A stretch of 64,000 nt of DNA, taken from contig JAILWY010000020.1 in NCBI GenBank assembly GCA_022113835.1, forward strand, positions 1,054,001 to 1,118,000, in the 5' to 3' direction. A model generated the notes under the pieces. The model was not told the origin of the DNA and ran no database searches. It worked only from the letters and a program-made list of their open reading frames with translations. Origin of the DNA: Atopsyche davidsoni (lineage: Eukaryota > Arthropoda > Insecta > Trichoptera > Hydrobiosidae). The position numbers and the translations under genes are program-made. Below are positions 10,345 through 23,735 of this stretch, piece after piece (position 1 is the first letter of the stretch; the number at the start of each line of letters is the position of its first letter).

Positions 10345-12945
10345 GGTCACCCACGGCGGTTTAATTTGAATTACTCCATATTTGCATTTAATAAATGGAA
10401 TTCTCGTGCAGTAACAACAGTGTGAGTGCAAATCTAGCATGTCAATCCACATGTAAATAGATCACCTAAATCATTTTTAAAAAAAATGACTTATGGTATG
10501 AATACTCAACTGGGAATGAAATTACGATATTATTTGTTCGATTAGATTTACTAAGATTCAGATCAAAGTATAAAGAAACACATATAAAGCGAAAGTACTC
10601 ACAATCAAAAATTTTTCATAGTCTTTTAGCCAGTTGACTATTCATATTTATTTCCATATCCATTGAGACATGCCAAAACATTTTTTACTGTTTCTGCGGT
10701 GTATTCTATTATTTCTGACAGTAATTGCATGTTTAAATAAATAAAACGACACTGAAATAAATATTTATCCCCTGCGCGGTGTGTTCATATATAACAATTC
10801 ACGTCTTCGGCCCAGTCGTAAACGTGGCGGGGTAGAGCCGTGACACAAATGTTGAGAGGCACTGCCGTGAGTTATTGGGTTCGCACAATAATCGTTAAAA
10901 TGCTTCTCCTTTCGTTTTTTTATTGGCGATTGTTTATTGCGACCATAGAGGCTAATTTATTGCCCCCGGAGATAGCAAACACCGGCAGGGCGAATATTTA
11001 GAGTCGTAACTTTGCGGACTGCTCACATCCGCGGGTGTATTAATTCCCCGGCTTGGCGTCGGCCGCGCCCGAGGCTTCGCGTAGTAACTTGCTTTTGAGC
11101 CGACTGACGAGATCGATCCGCGATTAGTCCGAATTTAGTGTCCATTTCATCGAACATAGTGGGTGACGGTTTGGGGTAGCTGGCGGGCCTGATAGCCGGC
11201 CCGTTGCAACCTCGCTTGCGAGCGGGACGCCGCGGCAGGTGAGGCCGGAGCAGCTGAGTCACGCGGCAGGTGCGAGGCCGAGTGACCTGTCGCGTTATTT
11301 TAGACGCGGACTATGTTCACGGCCAGCTATGAAACGCTTTTTGTTTCATCACCGCCTGAGGATATTCTGTTATTCATTGCAATTAATAGCGTATTTACTG
11401 ACATCTACATCAAATATACACGGAGCTAGAAGATTGCAAACATTTTTGATAAATAAATAAATAAATTTTGTTTGAGAGTTTTTAAGTCTCAACATTCTAG
11501 GGCAAACGTTTTTCTAAAGAAAACTTCAATCTGTCGTTTCGAAGTTGTCGTGCAAGCATGAAAAATACAAAAATGTAATTTAAAAAGCCATTTTCACCCC
11601 TGCAGAATGGCCGTCGCCAGTGTAAACACGTCTCATTATAACCAAACAATTACAGCAATATCGTCCGCCTGAATAGTGCTGCGGAGGGTTGTTCGTGAAA
11701 TGTAATTCGTGTCACGCATTCTCTGCAATAAAAAGACCAGTCGAGCGTACGTTTCACTGTTAGAAAAACACCATCGTTAGTTCCTCAGAGATTCCTAAAC
11801 ATTATATTTTCAACAGTATTATTTTTTACATTACATTTTTATTAGCACTTCATGTTTGTGTCGGCACTGAAAGCACGCAAACACGTATATATAATAGTAT
11901 TTCTACACAGTATTTATTACGCTCGTTTATGTTCAGCAAAAAAAAGCTGCTTGCCTTGATTTTAAACGCGCCGCACGCCATTGTATTTTTTCTTTAGTTT
12001 CATATAAGTGAATGATATATTAATCTATTTTTTTTATCATGGTGATTCTAAAGATTGTCTCAGCATGTAAACAGAAAAATCGGAGAGCTGATAACGTCAT
12101 GCAGCTCAACTCCCAAAAAACCAAATCATCTAATTATATACTAGTATAAAAATAATACAAAACAAATAATTTTTAATTATATTTAAAAAGCAAGTTATAA
12201 CCGCCATTCAAACAATATTTCATAACATATGATTGATTGCCCTTGTGAATTTCACATAACGTACAAGTGCGTTTTGGCAGAGGACAAACATGGACATGGC
12301 GGGCAAGACCTTCATCTTGTAGCGAATTGACAGCGGCTGATGGTGATGTTGACAGATGTGATATTAAGATTGCATAAAGTATGAGCCACCGCGAGCACGT
12401 GCACGCTATTTAGAGTAAAAATTTATCTAAAATATTATCGTTTCACTGAATTAAATATTTATACAATCGAATCTGCACGAATTCGCAAAATGATTAAATT
12501 TTGTAATTTTTTTTACTTTTGATATATATTTTTTTTAACCTTTTTGTTAATATTTTTTCTGCTGTGGTTCCAAGTGATAAAAATCTTATATAATAAAATT
12601 TGCAACGGTCTTTGAAATTTTTAATATTTTTAATAAGTCGTCAATCCACTCATAAGTTGAAATCAACACTTTCGAAAGAGTTTGCTGGGCATGCCGTGCA
12701 TTGTTGGCTGGTGTGGACTGCGTGCCAAAGTTCAGCGTCCGCTTTGAGTGCAAAGGAATTCCAAGAAATTTCTCACTCAGGGCGGCGCATTCTGCGCTCC
12801 CTTTTTAATGAGCCAGTAATTTAATCTCAGACCGAGAAAAAACATTTTAACGCGGACTCGAAGGGCGCAAAGGGGCGCGAGCTGAAAGCGGCGGCGAGCT
12901 AATTGTGTTGAAGCCTTTTATTTATATTTTTTTCGCCAGAGACTA
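10345..12945. other. No gene recognised; one GC-rich island
   Basis: Mostly AT-rich. About 11025-11330 is GC- and CpG-richer, with short open frames on both strands that look like chance. A short tail-like motif (AGCTAGAAGATTGCAA) at about 11423 recurs at 19415, 61530 and 63620. Confidence 0.45.
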
Positions 12946-12950
12946 CAATG

Positions 12951-13104
12951 TGGAATTATATTTTAATATTTTAAATATAATAAAATACTTGAGTGACTTT
13001 TCCTACGCTCAGTTTGATAATGCAAACGCGAAAGATTTGCGAAACCGGTCACCAATAAAAATTTCCATGTGGAAAAATCACTCAAGTATTATATTTAAAA
13101 TATT
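12951..13104. mobile_element. PAL MITE, internally deleted copy
   Basis: Left arm ATAAAATACTTGAGTGAC, centre GTTTGATAATGCAAACG, then GCGAAACCGGTCACC and TGTGGAAAAATCACTCAAGT. Most of the left CCAACC...CACGTTGG block is missing and the outermost GTACTTGGTGG ends are absent. It is diverged from the other copies. Confidence 0.7.
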
Positions 13105-13215
13105 GGCTTCGCATTTCTAGGATTCCAAATCTCGTACGTCAATTATATAATTAAATATTTATTATTCATATACGCACAAGCGCCTTGGTTTCAATAATTA
13201 TTATTTGTAATATTA

Positions 13216-13615
13216 CAGTAATACCACGCTTTACGCGAGGGATACGTTCCGGAAAAAATCGCATTAAGTGAAATTCGCGTACATCGGGGTTTACGATTAA
13301 ACATACATACATAGTCACTTAATACAAAAAATACGATCATTTGAATCATCACTTTAATTCTAAGAACACGTTATGTAGTATTACATGTTATTTTTACTGA
13401 AAAATACGTGTATTTTCTTTTGGGTAGCGTTTCTTTTACGTTCTTGTAAAATACGTTCATAACACCCAACGCTGTTTTTAATTGTGTTTTTTAATGTTCA
13501 TACACATTCTTTAAATAAGAAATTCGCGTAATACGAGGCATTTTAACGCGAAATTCGAAATTCACGTTATAGTGAAACCGCACATAACGGGGTCGCGTAA
13601 ATTGGGATATTACTG
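13216..13615. mobile_element. Pogo/Tigger-like MITE, 400 bp, TA target duplication
   Basis: Starts CAGTAATACCACGCTTTACG and ends with the inverse of CAGTAATATCCCAATTTACG, giving imperfect inverted repeats of about 25 bp, flanked on both sides by TA. The following GCGAGGGATACGTTCC also resembles Tigger/pogo termini. It contains no transposase. The 400-bp length and intact ends mark a non-autonomous copy mobilised by a pogo-family enzyme encoded elsewhere. Family placement rests on the terminal CAGT and TA duplication. Confidence 0.75.
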
Positions 13616-13619
13616 TATT

Positions 13620-16600
13620 AGATTTATGTAAAATATTATTTTGTCAATAGTTATAGACATTAAAATTAATATAATGTAAAGCACAGTATAAGGCTGCTCG
13701 CGGAAAAGTCAATTGAGCTATTTGTTTATATATAGCAATAAAACACAATCATCGATGTTAAAAGTCGATATACAGATTAATCGAAGATTATTCTATACTT
13801 CGGGGTGTATTTGTAAAAAGATTTTGAAACTTCATATATTAAACTTAAAACTGCATGCTGGATCACTGCGCAAATGACAAAACTAAAAACATTACCCGTT
13901 GTTCAATGTTAATAAACAAATTTTAAACTTCAATAAAACCTTTAAATATAAAAAGTTTGTGGCGAGACCATTATTTCCACAAACTTGAATTTACGTAGAT
14001 ATTTCAAAAAAAAAAAAAAAAACATAATATAGCAAGAATTTAACTTTGATAAGTTCCAATACTATTCCCTGCCAGAAAGGGAAGACACCAACAGACCCAT
14101 CGAATAGAAATAGATCTTGATGAATAAAAGAATTTCAAATACAATAAAAAGGGTTTTTTTTATTACAGAAAAACTTTATTTTTAGATAAACTTTCAGGTT
14201 TTACTCTATTATGATTCAAGATTGTGAGCACTCCCACATCATTCCTTTCAAGAGCTACCCTCGGAACCTTTTTTCGTATTCGCTATATTATCCCTGATTG
14301 AAAATATCAAATACAGTGAAGAGAAGCATGAAAATAAAATTCATATGTAATGATGGCTTATTTAAATTGAGGTTACTTATTGGACGTTATCAAAGATTTA
14401 AATCCATGAGTACCATTCATGTTTACATTAAAAAATATATATAAAAATTCATTACTAATATTTAATAAAGACATTCACAACGAACTATATAGGACTTTTT
14501 CTGAAATCAATGCATTATTTGAAATTTTAAAAATAAATACAATGAGTGAAATGAACTTAAAAAAATATAATATATTATTGTAGTTATTGACTCCACACTT
14601 AACTTATTTGGTAACATAAAATTTCTTTGTTCAGCAAGAGAACGTCATATTTTTTTTATTTCATCTATTTGGTTACTTGTATTGTAAAAGAAGAAAATAA
14701 ATGGCGAATATATCTTTCGCATTATCTTTTACTAGCTTTTGGAAAGACTTCGGACTGCAAATTATGTTCCACTATACATGTCGTCTTTCTTATCTTGTAT
14801 CTTATAATATATTGTATTTTATACATTGGGCCATTACTGAAATGGGATAGTTTGAATTAAATAAATGTAGACCTTTCACTGAAATGAAGAAACATTAAGG
14901 GTAAAAATAATATTAAATATTTTTACTCGAAATCTTTTTGATATTTTAGCTTATTATAAAAACTGCATCTGCACTTATTTTTTAGTGATTTAAGATCATA
15001 ATCCGAGAGAAACGAAGTTAAGAATGTATAAACTATTTCCAAACATACAGAAATGAAAAAGTTTTGATAAAAAAACCTATTATTGCTTATTTCTCTTATT
15101 TAACGAGGCAAATATAATGATGTGATGAAAATAAGACTTATAAATTAATTAACAACTAAAATCTTTAAACAAACACGTATAATACATATTTCAACCAACA
15201 AATATGACTTGTCTATAAGATTCCGGTCGTTTTTGTGTGTAAGAGCTTTCAGCTCTTGAGAGCTTTTTCAGGCTGAAAAAGGCGAAGGCACTCGCAAATT
15301 AAAATAATATCATTTGTCTATTCGCAAGTATTCTTAAATATTACTGTCTTTTATAGACTTTAAGTTTTAGCTTCCCTTTTTCCTTTGTGTGGTAATAGCT
15401 TTCTCGATTGAATTATATTTCAGGCTGTCGTATTATATTACAAATAGTAGGAATGAATTATGCCTTGCTGATTTTTCCTAACAGTTTAGCTGTAGATTTA
15501 TTTTGTCTCCTTCACCATAAATTTAAGATTATATTACCTCGTAAGTAAACGAGGTTTTGATTTACAAGTACCCTTAAAATATAAAGGTTCTGAAATTTAT
15601 TCCACACTGGTCATTGATACGACCTCCAGACGATCCTGGTTTCTGATATTGATGGGGTCCCTGTTTACATAGGCCACCGCGTTATCTTGAGTTCTTTGTT
15701 TATTATTTAATCAATTAATTAATCTAAAAGAAAATTATAAAATAAGTACTCAATGAACCGTGTGATTATGAGACAGCTTAAATTTGAGAGTGGCTAGTCT
15801 TGAAATTCAGTTTTTTTTCTGAACTTTAAATTTTTATTTGCATAACTTTTTAAAGGTATTTACACATTCTTTTCATTAGAATATTTGGAATAAAACTAAA
15901 TATAAATTTTTTCAACTATTTGTTTAGCAATAAAAATTACCTAACCTGTTCATTATCGGTTTGCAACAACGGATTTTTTTTTTAAATATTTAACAACATA
16001 AAAGATTTTTTCTGTAAGTGATTAATCAAAAAACAAACATAAAAAGCAATACAAATAAAAAACATATGTTACAAACGCATTATTCAGAAGAAAAAAAAAT
16101 ATGTCGCAAAATTGCACTAAACTGTAAGTCATTATGGGAAAATAAAAGTCCATTATGTAAATAATTTATTGAAATGTTCTTCGTTTTATTTGAATTAATT
16201 GTTTGCACCATATTGCATTTGACATTTCAAACGGAGCATGAGAATGATTAACGGTCTATTAAACATTCCGAACTGCGCCGTCGCTAATGTGACGTTGTAA
16301 CGGACTAGCTGAATAAATTCGTCAATTAAAATCCCTTAATGGTGCTACAAATAATTCACGAATGATTGATTCAATATGATTTACTTCGATACGAAAAAAA
16401 AAAAACACGAATATTAAACGAATTTGCTTTTTTACCATACGAACTTATTTTGCCACGTGAAAAAAATCTAATACATATTTTTTTCAGGACACAGATGAGA
16501 TTTTGGCGTTACCTTGCTTTAATTTCACGATCACTGTAGCCTAGCTAGGCGAAAATTTAAAACCGTAAATTAGTGAAGCACTTGAATGAAACGTAGCGAA

Positions 16601-17165
16601 ATTATTTTCACGACTCGCGTTTTTGCGGCCCGTGCTCTTTTCGGTTTGGCAACGGTAGCTTAGTTGTATAGAAAATGGACCACGATACTCGTAGGAGTGT
16701 GAGTTTTAAAAATCCCGTCAATGACGAAAAAATAAAGGGGACATACTTGACATAAAAAAATTATCGGTTTTATAATACTGTCCACAAAAACAACCCAACG
16801 TCTAAAAAGTCAACTCGTGGTTCGCGGAGTAACTTTATTCCTCGTTACCGCCGCGCGACTCGCAGTTTCGGCGACTTTTATCAAAGCAGAATTTCACATT
16901 CACATTACGTCACACGACACCCCGCTCTCCCCGTTCAAACTTCCCTCGTCTAAATGTGTTAGGCCGGTCCACCTAACACCTTCTGGGGGAGCCTGGGCCC
17001 ACCATATCACTCGGCTGCCGCTTTATAAGTGAATTTACAGATACTTTGCCCGAAATCGTGACTGAAATAGTTTTGATTAATTCGCCGCCAAGATTTCTAA
17101 AAATGATGATGAAAAGAACTTTTTTTTTTTAATTTTATTTAATGCTATTGTTTATTTTTAATTAT
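13620..17165. other. Long AT-rich interval, no gene recognised
   Basis: No coding exon, RNA gene or clear repeat member. A weak pol III-like pair occurs at about 16655-16725 (GTAGCTTAGTTG and GAGTTTTAAAAATCC), but it is too degenerate to annotate as a SINE. A GC-richer patch at 16815-17030 holds a chance open frame. Confidence 0.45.
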
Positions 17166-17169
17166 TACT

Positions 17170-17202
17170 ACCGGTTTCGCAAACACGCTTGGTTGGCATC
17201 CT
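17170..17202. mobile_element. PAL MITE fragment
   Basis: CCGGTTTCGCAAACACG followed by TTGGTTGGCAT matches the inner arm of the PAL family in degenerate form. Outer parts are not seen. Confidence 0.4.
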
Positions 17203-18221
17203 AAAATATAGTAAATATATTGATCATGTTTATGACGACTATATTTAAAAACAAGTATTAATTCAAGTGGATATTTTCTACAGAAAATTGTGTAAATTTG
17301 GAATACACACATAGGAATTATTAAAACGTATGAAACCCAAACAACTAATTAAAATTTATCTTAAACTTCGTTCCGGGTAAAAAGGAGAGTTGTGCTATCC
17401 CATATTAGCCATTTTAGTGTAAGCAACGAGTAAGAATAACAAATTATTAAAAAATACAATATCTATCTATAAGAGCTTTTATAGGTTAGAAAAATATACT
17501 ATGCAGCTTTTCGCACTTTTGTATATAGATTCACATTTCGTATTTTGTAATCTGCAGTAAACGATTGAAGCAAAAATAAATATTTACATTTCTTGCGTTG
17601 AATTATTGTTTCGTATCTATAAGGCTAATTAAATTGTTGAATATTACCGGATTTAACGGACAAGTATCCAGAGATGCTTTGCATCCGAAGTTGGCTTCCC
17701 TTATAAATCTGGTTGAAGTTCGTCCTGAAAGTTTGCGAGTACCTGTGTAAAGCTCGCGCTGTATGAGGCGCTCAGGGGGTGTTTACAAAACGAACTCGTC
17801 TTCCGAAAATTATACCTCCATCGTGAAAGCTCTTTCAGGCAATGTACATATAATTAAATACACTCAGTTATGAGAATTTACGAAATTTGTATTATCGCAT
17901 ATATGTATATGCGAAATATCTACTGCACCAATATGTGTCTTCCCGATTGATGTTTATGAATTCGGAGATCATTACGACCGACGGATCTAGAACCTTAAGC
18001 ATTTAGGTGTTATTTTATAAATTAGAATTAAAAGATTACATATAAACCTATGGTAAGGGATCAGTTTAAAAATTAAAAAAGATAGAGACTTTAACAAACT
18101 TTGGTTTTGAAAATTCGTCATTGTATCAATTTTTTTCGACCTTGAAAAATAGCTGTTATTAAATAATAAAGAAATAGATAAATATGATTTACAATTTTTC
18201 TGATATTCTGTAAAACAATAT

Positions 18222-18291
18222 ATTTTTGAGTGATTTTATTCAAAAATATTAAAATGGAATTCCACCAAGTACTCTCTGTCAAAAATATTGA
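18222..18291. mobile_element. PAL MITE, solo right end
   Basis: TTGAGTGATTTTATTC joins directly to the terminal block with GGAATTCCACCAAGTACTCT and CTGTCAAAAATATTGAA. The palindromic centre has been deleted, leaving only an outer terminus. Confidence 0.7.
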
Positions 18292-18596
18292 ATTTCTTAA
18301 AACAATATACTCTCAATATAAAAAAAATAAATAAGATGAAAGTGACAAAAGCTAGCAAGTAAAAATACACCTTTTTTCTGTCTGACTCAGAAATCAAAAT
18401 CGTGTCATTTAAATGGTTTTTTTTACAGAATATTAGAAAATTTGTATAATTATATTTATTAATTTTTTAATATTTAATTAAAGTTACTTTTCAAAATATC
18501 AAGAAAAACTCAAAAATGGATCAATCAAAAGGATTTGCCCCCTTCAGAAGACAAATGTAACTCAAAGGATATAGTAAAATTCTTCTTTTTTTTTTT

Positions 18597-18796
18597 AATA
18601 AAATACTTGAGTGATTTTCCACATGTTTGTCTTTTATTTGTGACCGGTTTCGCTCACTCTGTTTGATAATGCCAACGTGAAAGGTTGGCGAAACCGGTCA
18701 CAGATAAAAAAACGAACATGTGGAAAATCACTCGTGTATTTTATTAAAAAATAGATCAAAATGGAATTCCGCCAAGGACTCTCTGTCAAAAATATC
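18597..18796. mobile_element. PAL palindromic MITE copy
   Basis: Left arm AAAATACTTGAGTGATTTTC then GTGACCGGTTTCG, centre GTTTGATAATGCCAACGTG, right arm GGTTGGCGAAACCGGTCAC through ATGTGGAAAATCACT to CTGTCAAAAATATC. The left outer terminus is missing and the left CCAACCTTTCACG block is deleted. Confidence 0.8.
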
Positions 18797-18799
18797 AAA

Positions 18800-20190
18800 T
18801 TATTAATTAATTAAGTATTTTCCTAATCATTTGGCTTAACACGTAATAATTCTCATGGCTTTTTCATATAATAACGTACATGGGGAATTTGGCAAACTGT
18901 GCCACGATTCGTTTGTACTTTAAGCAGAACTTATTTCCAAAGAAATCATGGAATATAATATACATTTATTAAATTAATTCATTTTAGCACGGTTCAGTTT
19001 CCAAGTGCTCGATTTTAATAAAAATATTGGAAAAAGTTTTCAGTACAAATACTGTCAATTAACATTTTTTTTTTTTCATATCAAATGACTGAAAACCAAT
19101 AAGGGACGGAAAAAAAATACACAAATCCTTTTATTTATTTAATTAGATTTTTAGTTTGTTCGTGTGGTAGGTCAAAAGATCAAAAACCGTCTGCGAAGTT
19201 TGAAAATTCCATTTCAAATCTGAAAATAACTAATTATTAAATATCATAACTAACATTAAATTTATTTTTTCATTTGACTAACATAAAAGAAGCCGTGGAA
19301 AAGGCAGTTTATCTTACACACGTGCTAAATATATTATGAGTTTTGCACTAAATGAACTAAAACGTTCTGGTTTTATTTTAAACACTTTTTACGCAACAAA
19401 TATAAATAGCCAAAGAGCTAGAAGACTACAAATATTTTTGTACGCAAGCGCTTTTAAATATTTTTTTCACACAATCGTTTGTTTTTCATACAGTTTTTTT
19501 TTATTTCATGGGTATTTTCAATGTTATCTTCATTTCATAAACGACATCAAATCCCAGAAAGCGACCTTTTTTATACACATATACTGGATACTTATGTGTT
19601 ATGCCGCCTCTCTACATAAATGTTCCAAAGTTTCGATCCGGTACTGAGACCAAATTCTCTTTACTTTAATGAAGAATCTGACAAGAATTAAAAAAGGTAT
19701 TAAAAAAAAAATTTAAAAGTTTTTTTTTCAAATCCATGAGCGGGAAACACGCGAGCTGAGATAATACAAACAAGACTCATTAAAATCATTGATATTATTA
19801 TCAAATGAAACTATTTGATTCACAAAGAACGTACAAGCTTTTAGAGAGTCTTTTCAACCCGCAGCAATATCCTGAAGTTTTTCAAAGGCCGTGTCCGCGT
19901 TTGAGGCTTCGAGGGTCGTTTTCACGAAACCCGCCCTTCCCCGCGACGTTCTTAAAAATGTTTTTCTGGCTGAATGTTCGACCGCTGAAGCGAAAATAAA
20001 ATGTTTACAGACTCAAAAAAAGCCATGTGCTCTTTTAATTAAATTTACTACTTTTGTGAAGGCGTAGAAAAATGACATAAAAATATTACAATATTTTATT
20101 TTCGATTATTGCACCATAAAATAGCTTTTCTATGTAAGTTCATCTATACAGACTTGTTATGAAACAATAATTAAGCAAACATTACAACCA
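18800..20190. other. AT-rich interval, no gene recognised
   Basis: Nothing beyond A/T-rich sequence, apart from the short recurring tail motif TAGCCAAAGAGCTAGAAGAC near 19410. Open frames at 19336 and 19805 show no recognised domain. Confidence 0.45.
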
Positions 20191-20194
20191 GGTA

Positions 20195-20320
20195 AATAAT
20201 CTACTGTGTATTTCACACTTGCATAGTATTTAAAATATAGCTTCAGTCAAAAGACCTCTTTTGTAGCTAAGCAATTTTTTTATTAATTATATGCAAGTGT
20301 GAAATACACAGTAGATTATT
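20195..20320. repeat. Stem-loop with perfect 31-bp arms
   Basis: Arms at 20195-20225 and 20290-20320 are exact reverse complements, including CTACTGTGTATTTCACACTT on the left arm. The loop is 64 bases. Perfect pairing implies a young inverted duplication, a short foldback MITE or, less likely, a small-RNA precursor. No target-site duplication is obvious. Confidence 0.9.
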
Positions 20321-20849
20321 ATTCAACGGAAAGATTAATCAGAAATTTATTACAATTTCCATTTTTGATGGCTTCATACAAATACAAATAAATTTTTACT
20401 TTTTAGTATTTAAATATATAGCAGCTTCGCACCAGTTGTAGCGGTTCAAGGTAGTGATTATTTTTTCCTATTTTGCGGGTTTTACGTCAAACACAAAACT
20501 CGTTGCAATGAAACAAACAATTTTAAAATTATTAACAGAATAATATTTAAATTGCGTTTTCTACATAAAAGATAAATACATCAGCTCGAACGTCCATCAC
20601 AAAGAAAAACTAATTTAGATTTATCTCCGTCGAGGTAGGCAGCGAGGCTGGACAGATGTTGGCAGAACAAATTTGTATACTCCCTGATGTATCCCGTTAG
20701 TATTAAATCCCAAATTGAAACGACAATCACTCTGAGGCTTGAGCGATTTCTCATTGCGCAAAATGTACCCATTTAATAATATACATGAAGACTTACACTC
20801 GTTGCCCTGTACTTGTTGGTTTTGGCAGCCTGTATATAAACCTTGTGGT

Positions 20850-21080
20850 CTTGGGTGCTATGCAAAGTTTTCGTAGATATTCCCAATGTTTCGGGCCATC
20901 TTCGGGGACTTTGATAGTCCCTGAAGATGGCTTCAATACCAGGATAGAAACGTAGGAAGTCAATACACGAACTCAGCGTTATTGATTTTACTATAATAAA
21001 CAACAAATATTAAGCGATTATTTGTTTCTTGGGTTGTGCTTCATGAAGTTTTCTGTGGAGACCATTTTCGGGGATTTTTG
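20850..21080. repeat. Cluster of three AB modules, two head-to-head
   Basis: Minus-strand copy 20850-20910: box A CCCCGAAGATGGCCCGAAAC, box B AGCACCCAAGA. Plus-strand copy 20919-20960: CCCTGAAGATGG then GAAACGTAGG. These two face each other, forming a 15-bp near-palindrome (20896-20930) with a 5-base centre. Minus-strand copy 21023-21080: CCCCGAAAATGGTCTC, GAAAACTTC, then CACAACCCAAGAAAC. Confidence 0.7.
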
Positions 21081-21084
21081 AAAA

Positions 21085-22160
21085 GTTGGAAGACAGAAAA
21101 CTTTAAACAGTTCAACACGCATGAAACCAAATTCTCATAAAAAATTTGTTATACTTTTATCTCGATTTCCTTTGAATTGAAATAAAATATTATAAATAAT
21201 TATTAGACTATTGCAATTCTTAAATATTATGTTTTAATACGACAATAAATTAAAAATACTCCAAAGGATATCAAGGCCCAAGAATTATTCAAGGATTGTC
21301 AAGTTCTCGAAAGCTCAAAGTTATTAAAGCACTTTTTTATTTTTTGTGAGCTTTTTAATGCGGAAAAGAGCATAGATACCTTCGAAATAGGTAAATAAGT
21401 AGCGAAGAGAAGGAATATTTTATTCTTACAGGATTTTATACGGAGACCACTATCTTCTAAAGACAAAGACACGAACAGTCGGCTCTGTAGACTTAAGCGA
21501 GGATTTAAACATCAAGTACTTTAAATATTTACTGGATTACAGGTGCTGCCTTAATCTTGTTTGACAACTCGCAACCTTTTTGAAAAATAAAACCACGCTT
21601 TATAAATATCGCCTAATATTTTGAATGATCCTACTTTTGAAATTATATTTTAATATTTTTCTGATAACAAAGAAACTATTTTTAATTTAACTTCAATTAC
21701 ATTTTTTATTGAGATAATACTCGAATTCAATGATGGTTTTTATAATATTTGAAAATATGCCTGTATCTCAACGTATAAAGCTTTTCTTATGTGTACCGCT
21801 CGCAGCACTAAACTGGAAGATTATGATGCGCAAAAGTCCTTAAGCAATGTTTAAAAGAGCTTCACGTATATTATTTGAAATATATTGCTTTCTCTAGACG
21901 ACAAAGTCACTGCTAATTCGAGCTTCTGACAAGTGTATTCTGCGAATAATAAAGTAACGCAAAGTGACGCGTCCTTAATGCCGGCTGCGTGACGCGGACT
22001 AAGTGGCTCGGATCTCCTCGCGACTCCAAGAAATCAGCAGCATGACGTCAAGCCGGAAATAGAACTGACTTGCATGATGCTTAAAACCACATTTGAAACC
22101 AGAGATAATCATATTGTATCAAAATATTGTGATAAATTTTTATCAAGTGATGTTTGCATT
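21085..22160. other. Interval without recognised gene
   Basis: AT-rich; a short CpG-richer patch at about 21960-22060. No feature supported. Confidence 0.45.
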
Positions 22161-22232
22161 TTTTTGCCAACCTAGCATGTTGGCGAAACTAGTCCCATCA
22201 AACAATGAAAAATTATAAAAATATATAAAAAA

Positions 22233-22390
22233 AAAAAAATATTTTTGACTTAGTGGAATTCCCTTCTAATATCATAAATAAAACACTTGAGTGATTTTTC
22301 CACATGTGGATTTTTATTGGTAATCGGTCTCGAACGTGAAAGGTTGTCGAAACCGGTCACCACCAAAAAATCATGTGAAAAAATCACTTC
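22233..22390. mobile_element. PAL MITE, diverged copy
   Basis: AATATTTTTGACTTAGTGGA, then AAAACACTTGAGTGATTTTT, CCACATGTGG, TTTATTGGTAATCGGTCTCG, GTGAAAGGTTGTCGAAACC and a degenerate right arm. A further inner-arm scrap (GCCAACCTAGCATGTTGGCG) lies just upstream at 22166-22190, perhaps from a second insertion. Confidence 0.65.
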
Positions 22391-23646
22391 CATGTTCATT
22401 ATAAATTACACGTATATTAAAAATAAAACTGTATAACTATAACATCGAGATAATTTACAATCATAATAAAAACCTTAGGGCTTAAATTCCTCTTCAGTTT
22501 TAATATTTAAATATAAATATATTTTAAGGGTACTATGATTTTACATTTACTGCAAATAAGAAGGTAATTTTTCATACTTAGTTAGGGGCATATATATTAA
22601 ACTGCTTTCGTTAATGCCTTTTGAGATTCCCCGCAGACAAGCCGGGTACACATTCGCGTTGCAGGACGCACATTTTTTGCTGAAAAAAAAACTCACCCCA
22701 TCCCGCAGGGGTGGGAGACCTGAAACCCGACTTTTTTGCGAGAATGATTTAGAGCGAGGGAGTCTCGCAGACGTCCGCGATATCATTTTCGCATTTTTAA
22801 CCCAAAAAGCGTGGATGTAACTTTTTATTAAGGGCAAGATTAAAAACGAATGTGGGTTTATCTTTTGGCTGATTTAAGGGTTGCTTTTAATACAAAAAAT
22901 TGCGAATGCGAAGCGACGCCAAGAAGACAAATTCGGTGAGATTTTATTGTTTGATATATGTTCAGTTAAAATAATCTTTTGAATTTTTTATGCTGTCTAT
23001 ACTATTTACGGATATTTTTCTTTCCTGCGTAATACCGTTTACAAAGTGACTCTCATAAACTTTACATAATTACTGGATACATCTTCTCTAAACAGACCTT
23101 AAACGTGGTATAATTTTCAAACATGAATTGAAGCACAAATTCAAACATGACACAGTAACATTAATTAATACTCTATGATTAATGAACGTCATACGCTTGC
23201 GTTATCTGAATTCCAGAAAGTAAAATTAATATCACGCTCTGCTTATTAATATTTAATCAGCTGTCCAAAAACGTTATATAAAAGTTTCTTCGTTAAACAC
23301 CATTGAAAAAATAGTTTTCCGAATGTGCTAGAAAACAAAATATATATGATCCACGTGTCGTAAAAGTAAGCACAGCAGAGGGAGGCCGCGTCGGAAACTG
23401 AAGTTGGAAAAACATAATAAAAACTGGCATAACTCTAAACCACCGTTAACGTGTCACTAATGAGACCATAGAAACCTGTAACAACTTAGGGGTAGAAAGA
23501 AAGGACGCCGGAGCTGGCGCAGGAAGCTCACGACGCGACTTGCGGGATGACGCCTGAAAGCCGGCAATCCGCACTACACCCCTACGAAAAAATATACTCA
23601 AGGTTGCTTGAAGGCTTTTACGGTCGTTTTTTTATTATGAACCCTC

Positions 23647-23668
23647 GGTTTTTGGGTGTTGAGCCGCA
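23647..23668 (-). repeat. AB module, box B only
   Basis: On the minus strand the sequence reads GCGGCTCAACACCCAAAAAC, a close match to the box B consensus. Box A is not recognisable upstream. Confidence 0.4.
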
Positions 23669-23735
23669 TTTTTTTGGGGGTTGTAAATATTCTCGATTGC
23701 CCAAAATTCGAGCGCTCAAAACAGACACAATAATA

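Noticed and set aside
9916..10452. 178-codon minus-strand open frame
   Set aside because: Its openness comes mainly from the GGGCAC array, which gives Arg-Ala repeats; overlapping frames on the other strand are equally open, and no domain is recognisable.
22547..22837. Fully overlapping open frames of 96 and 68 codons
   Set aside because: Both strands open over the same GC-richer segment; no recognised domain.
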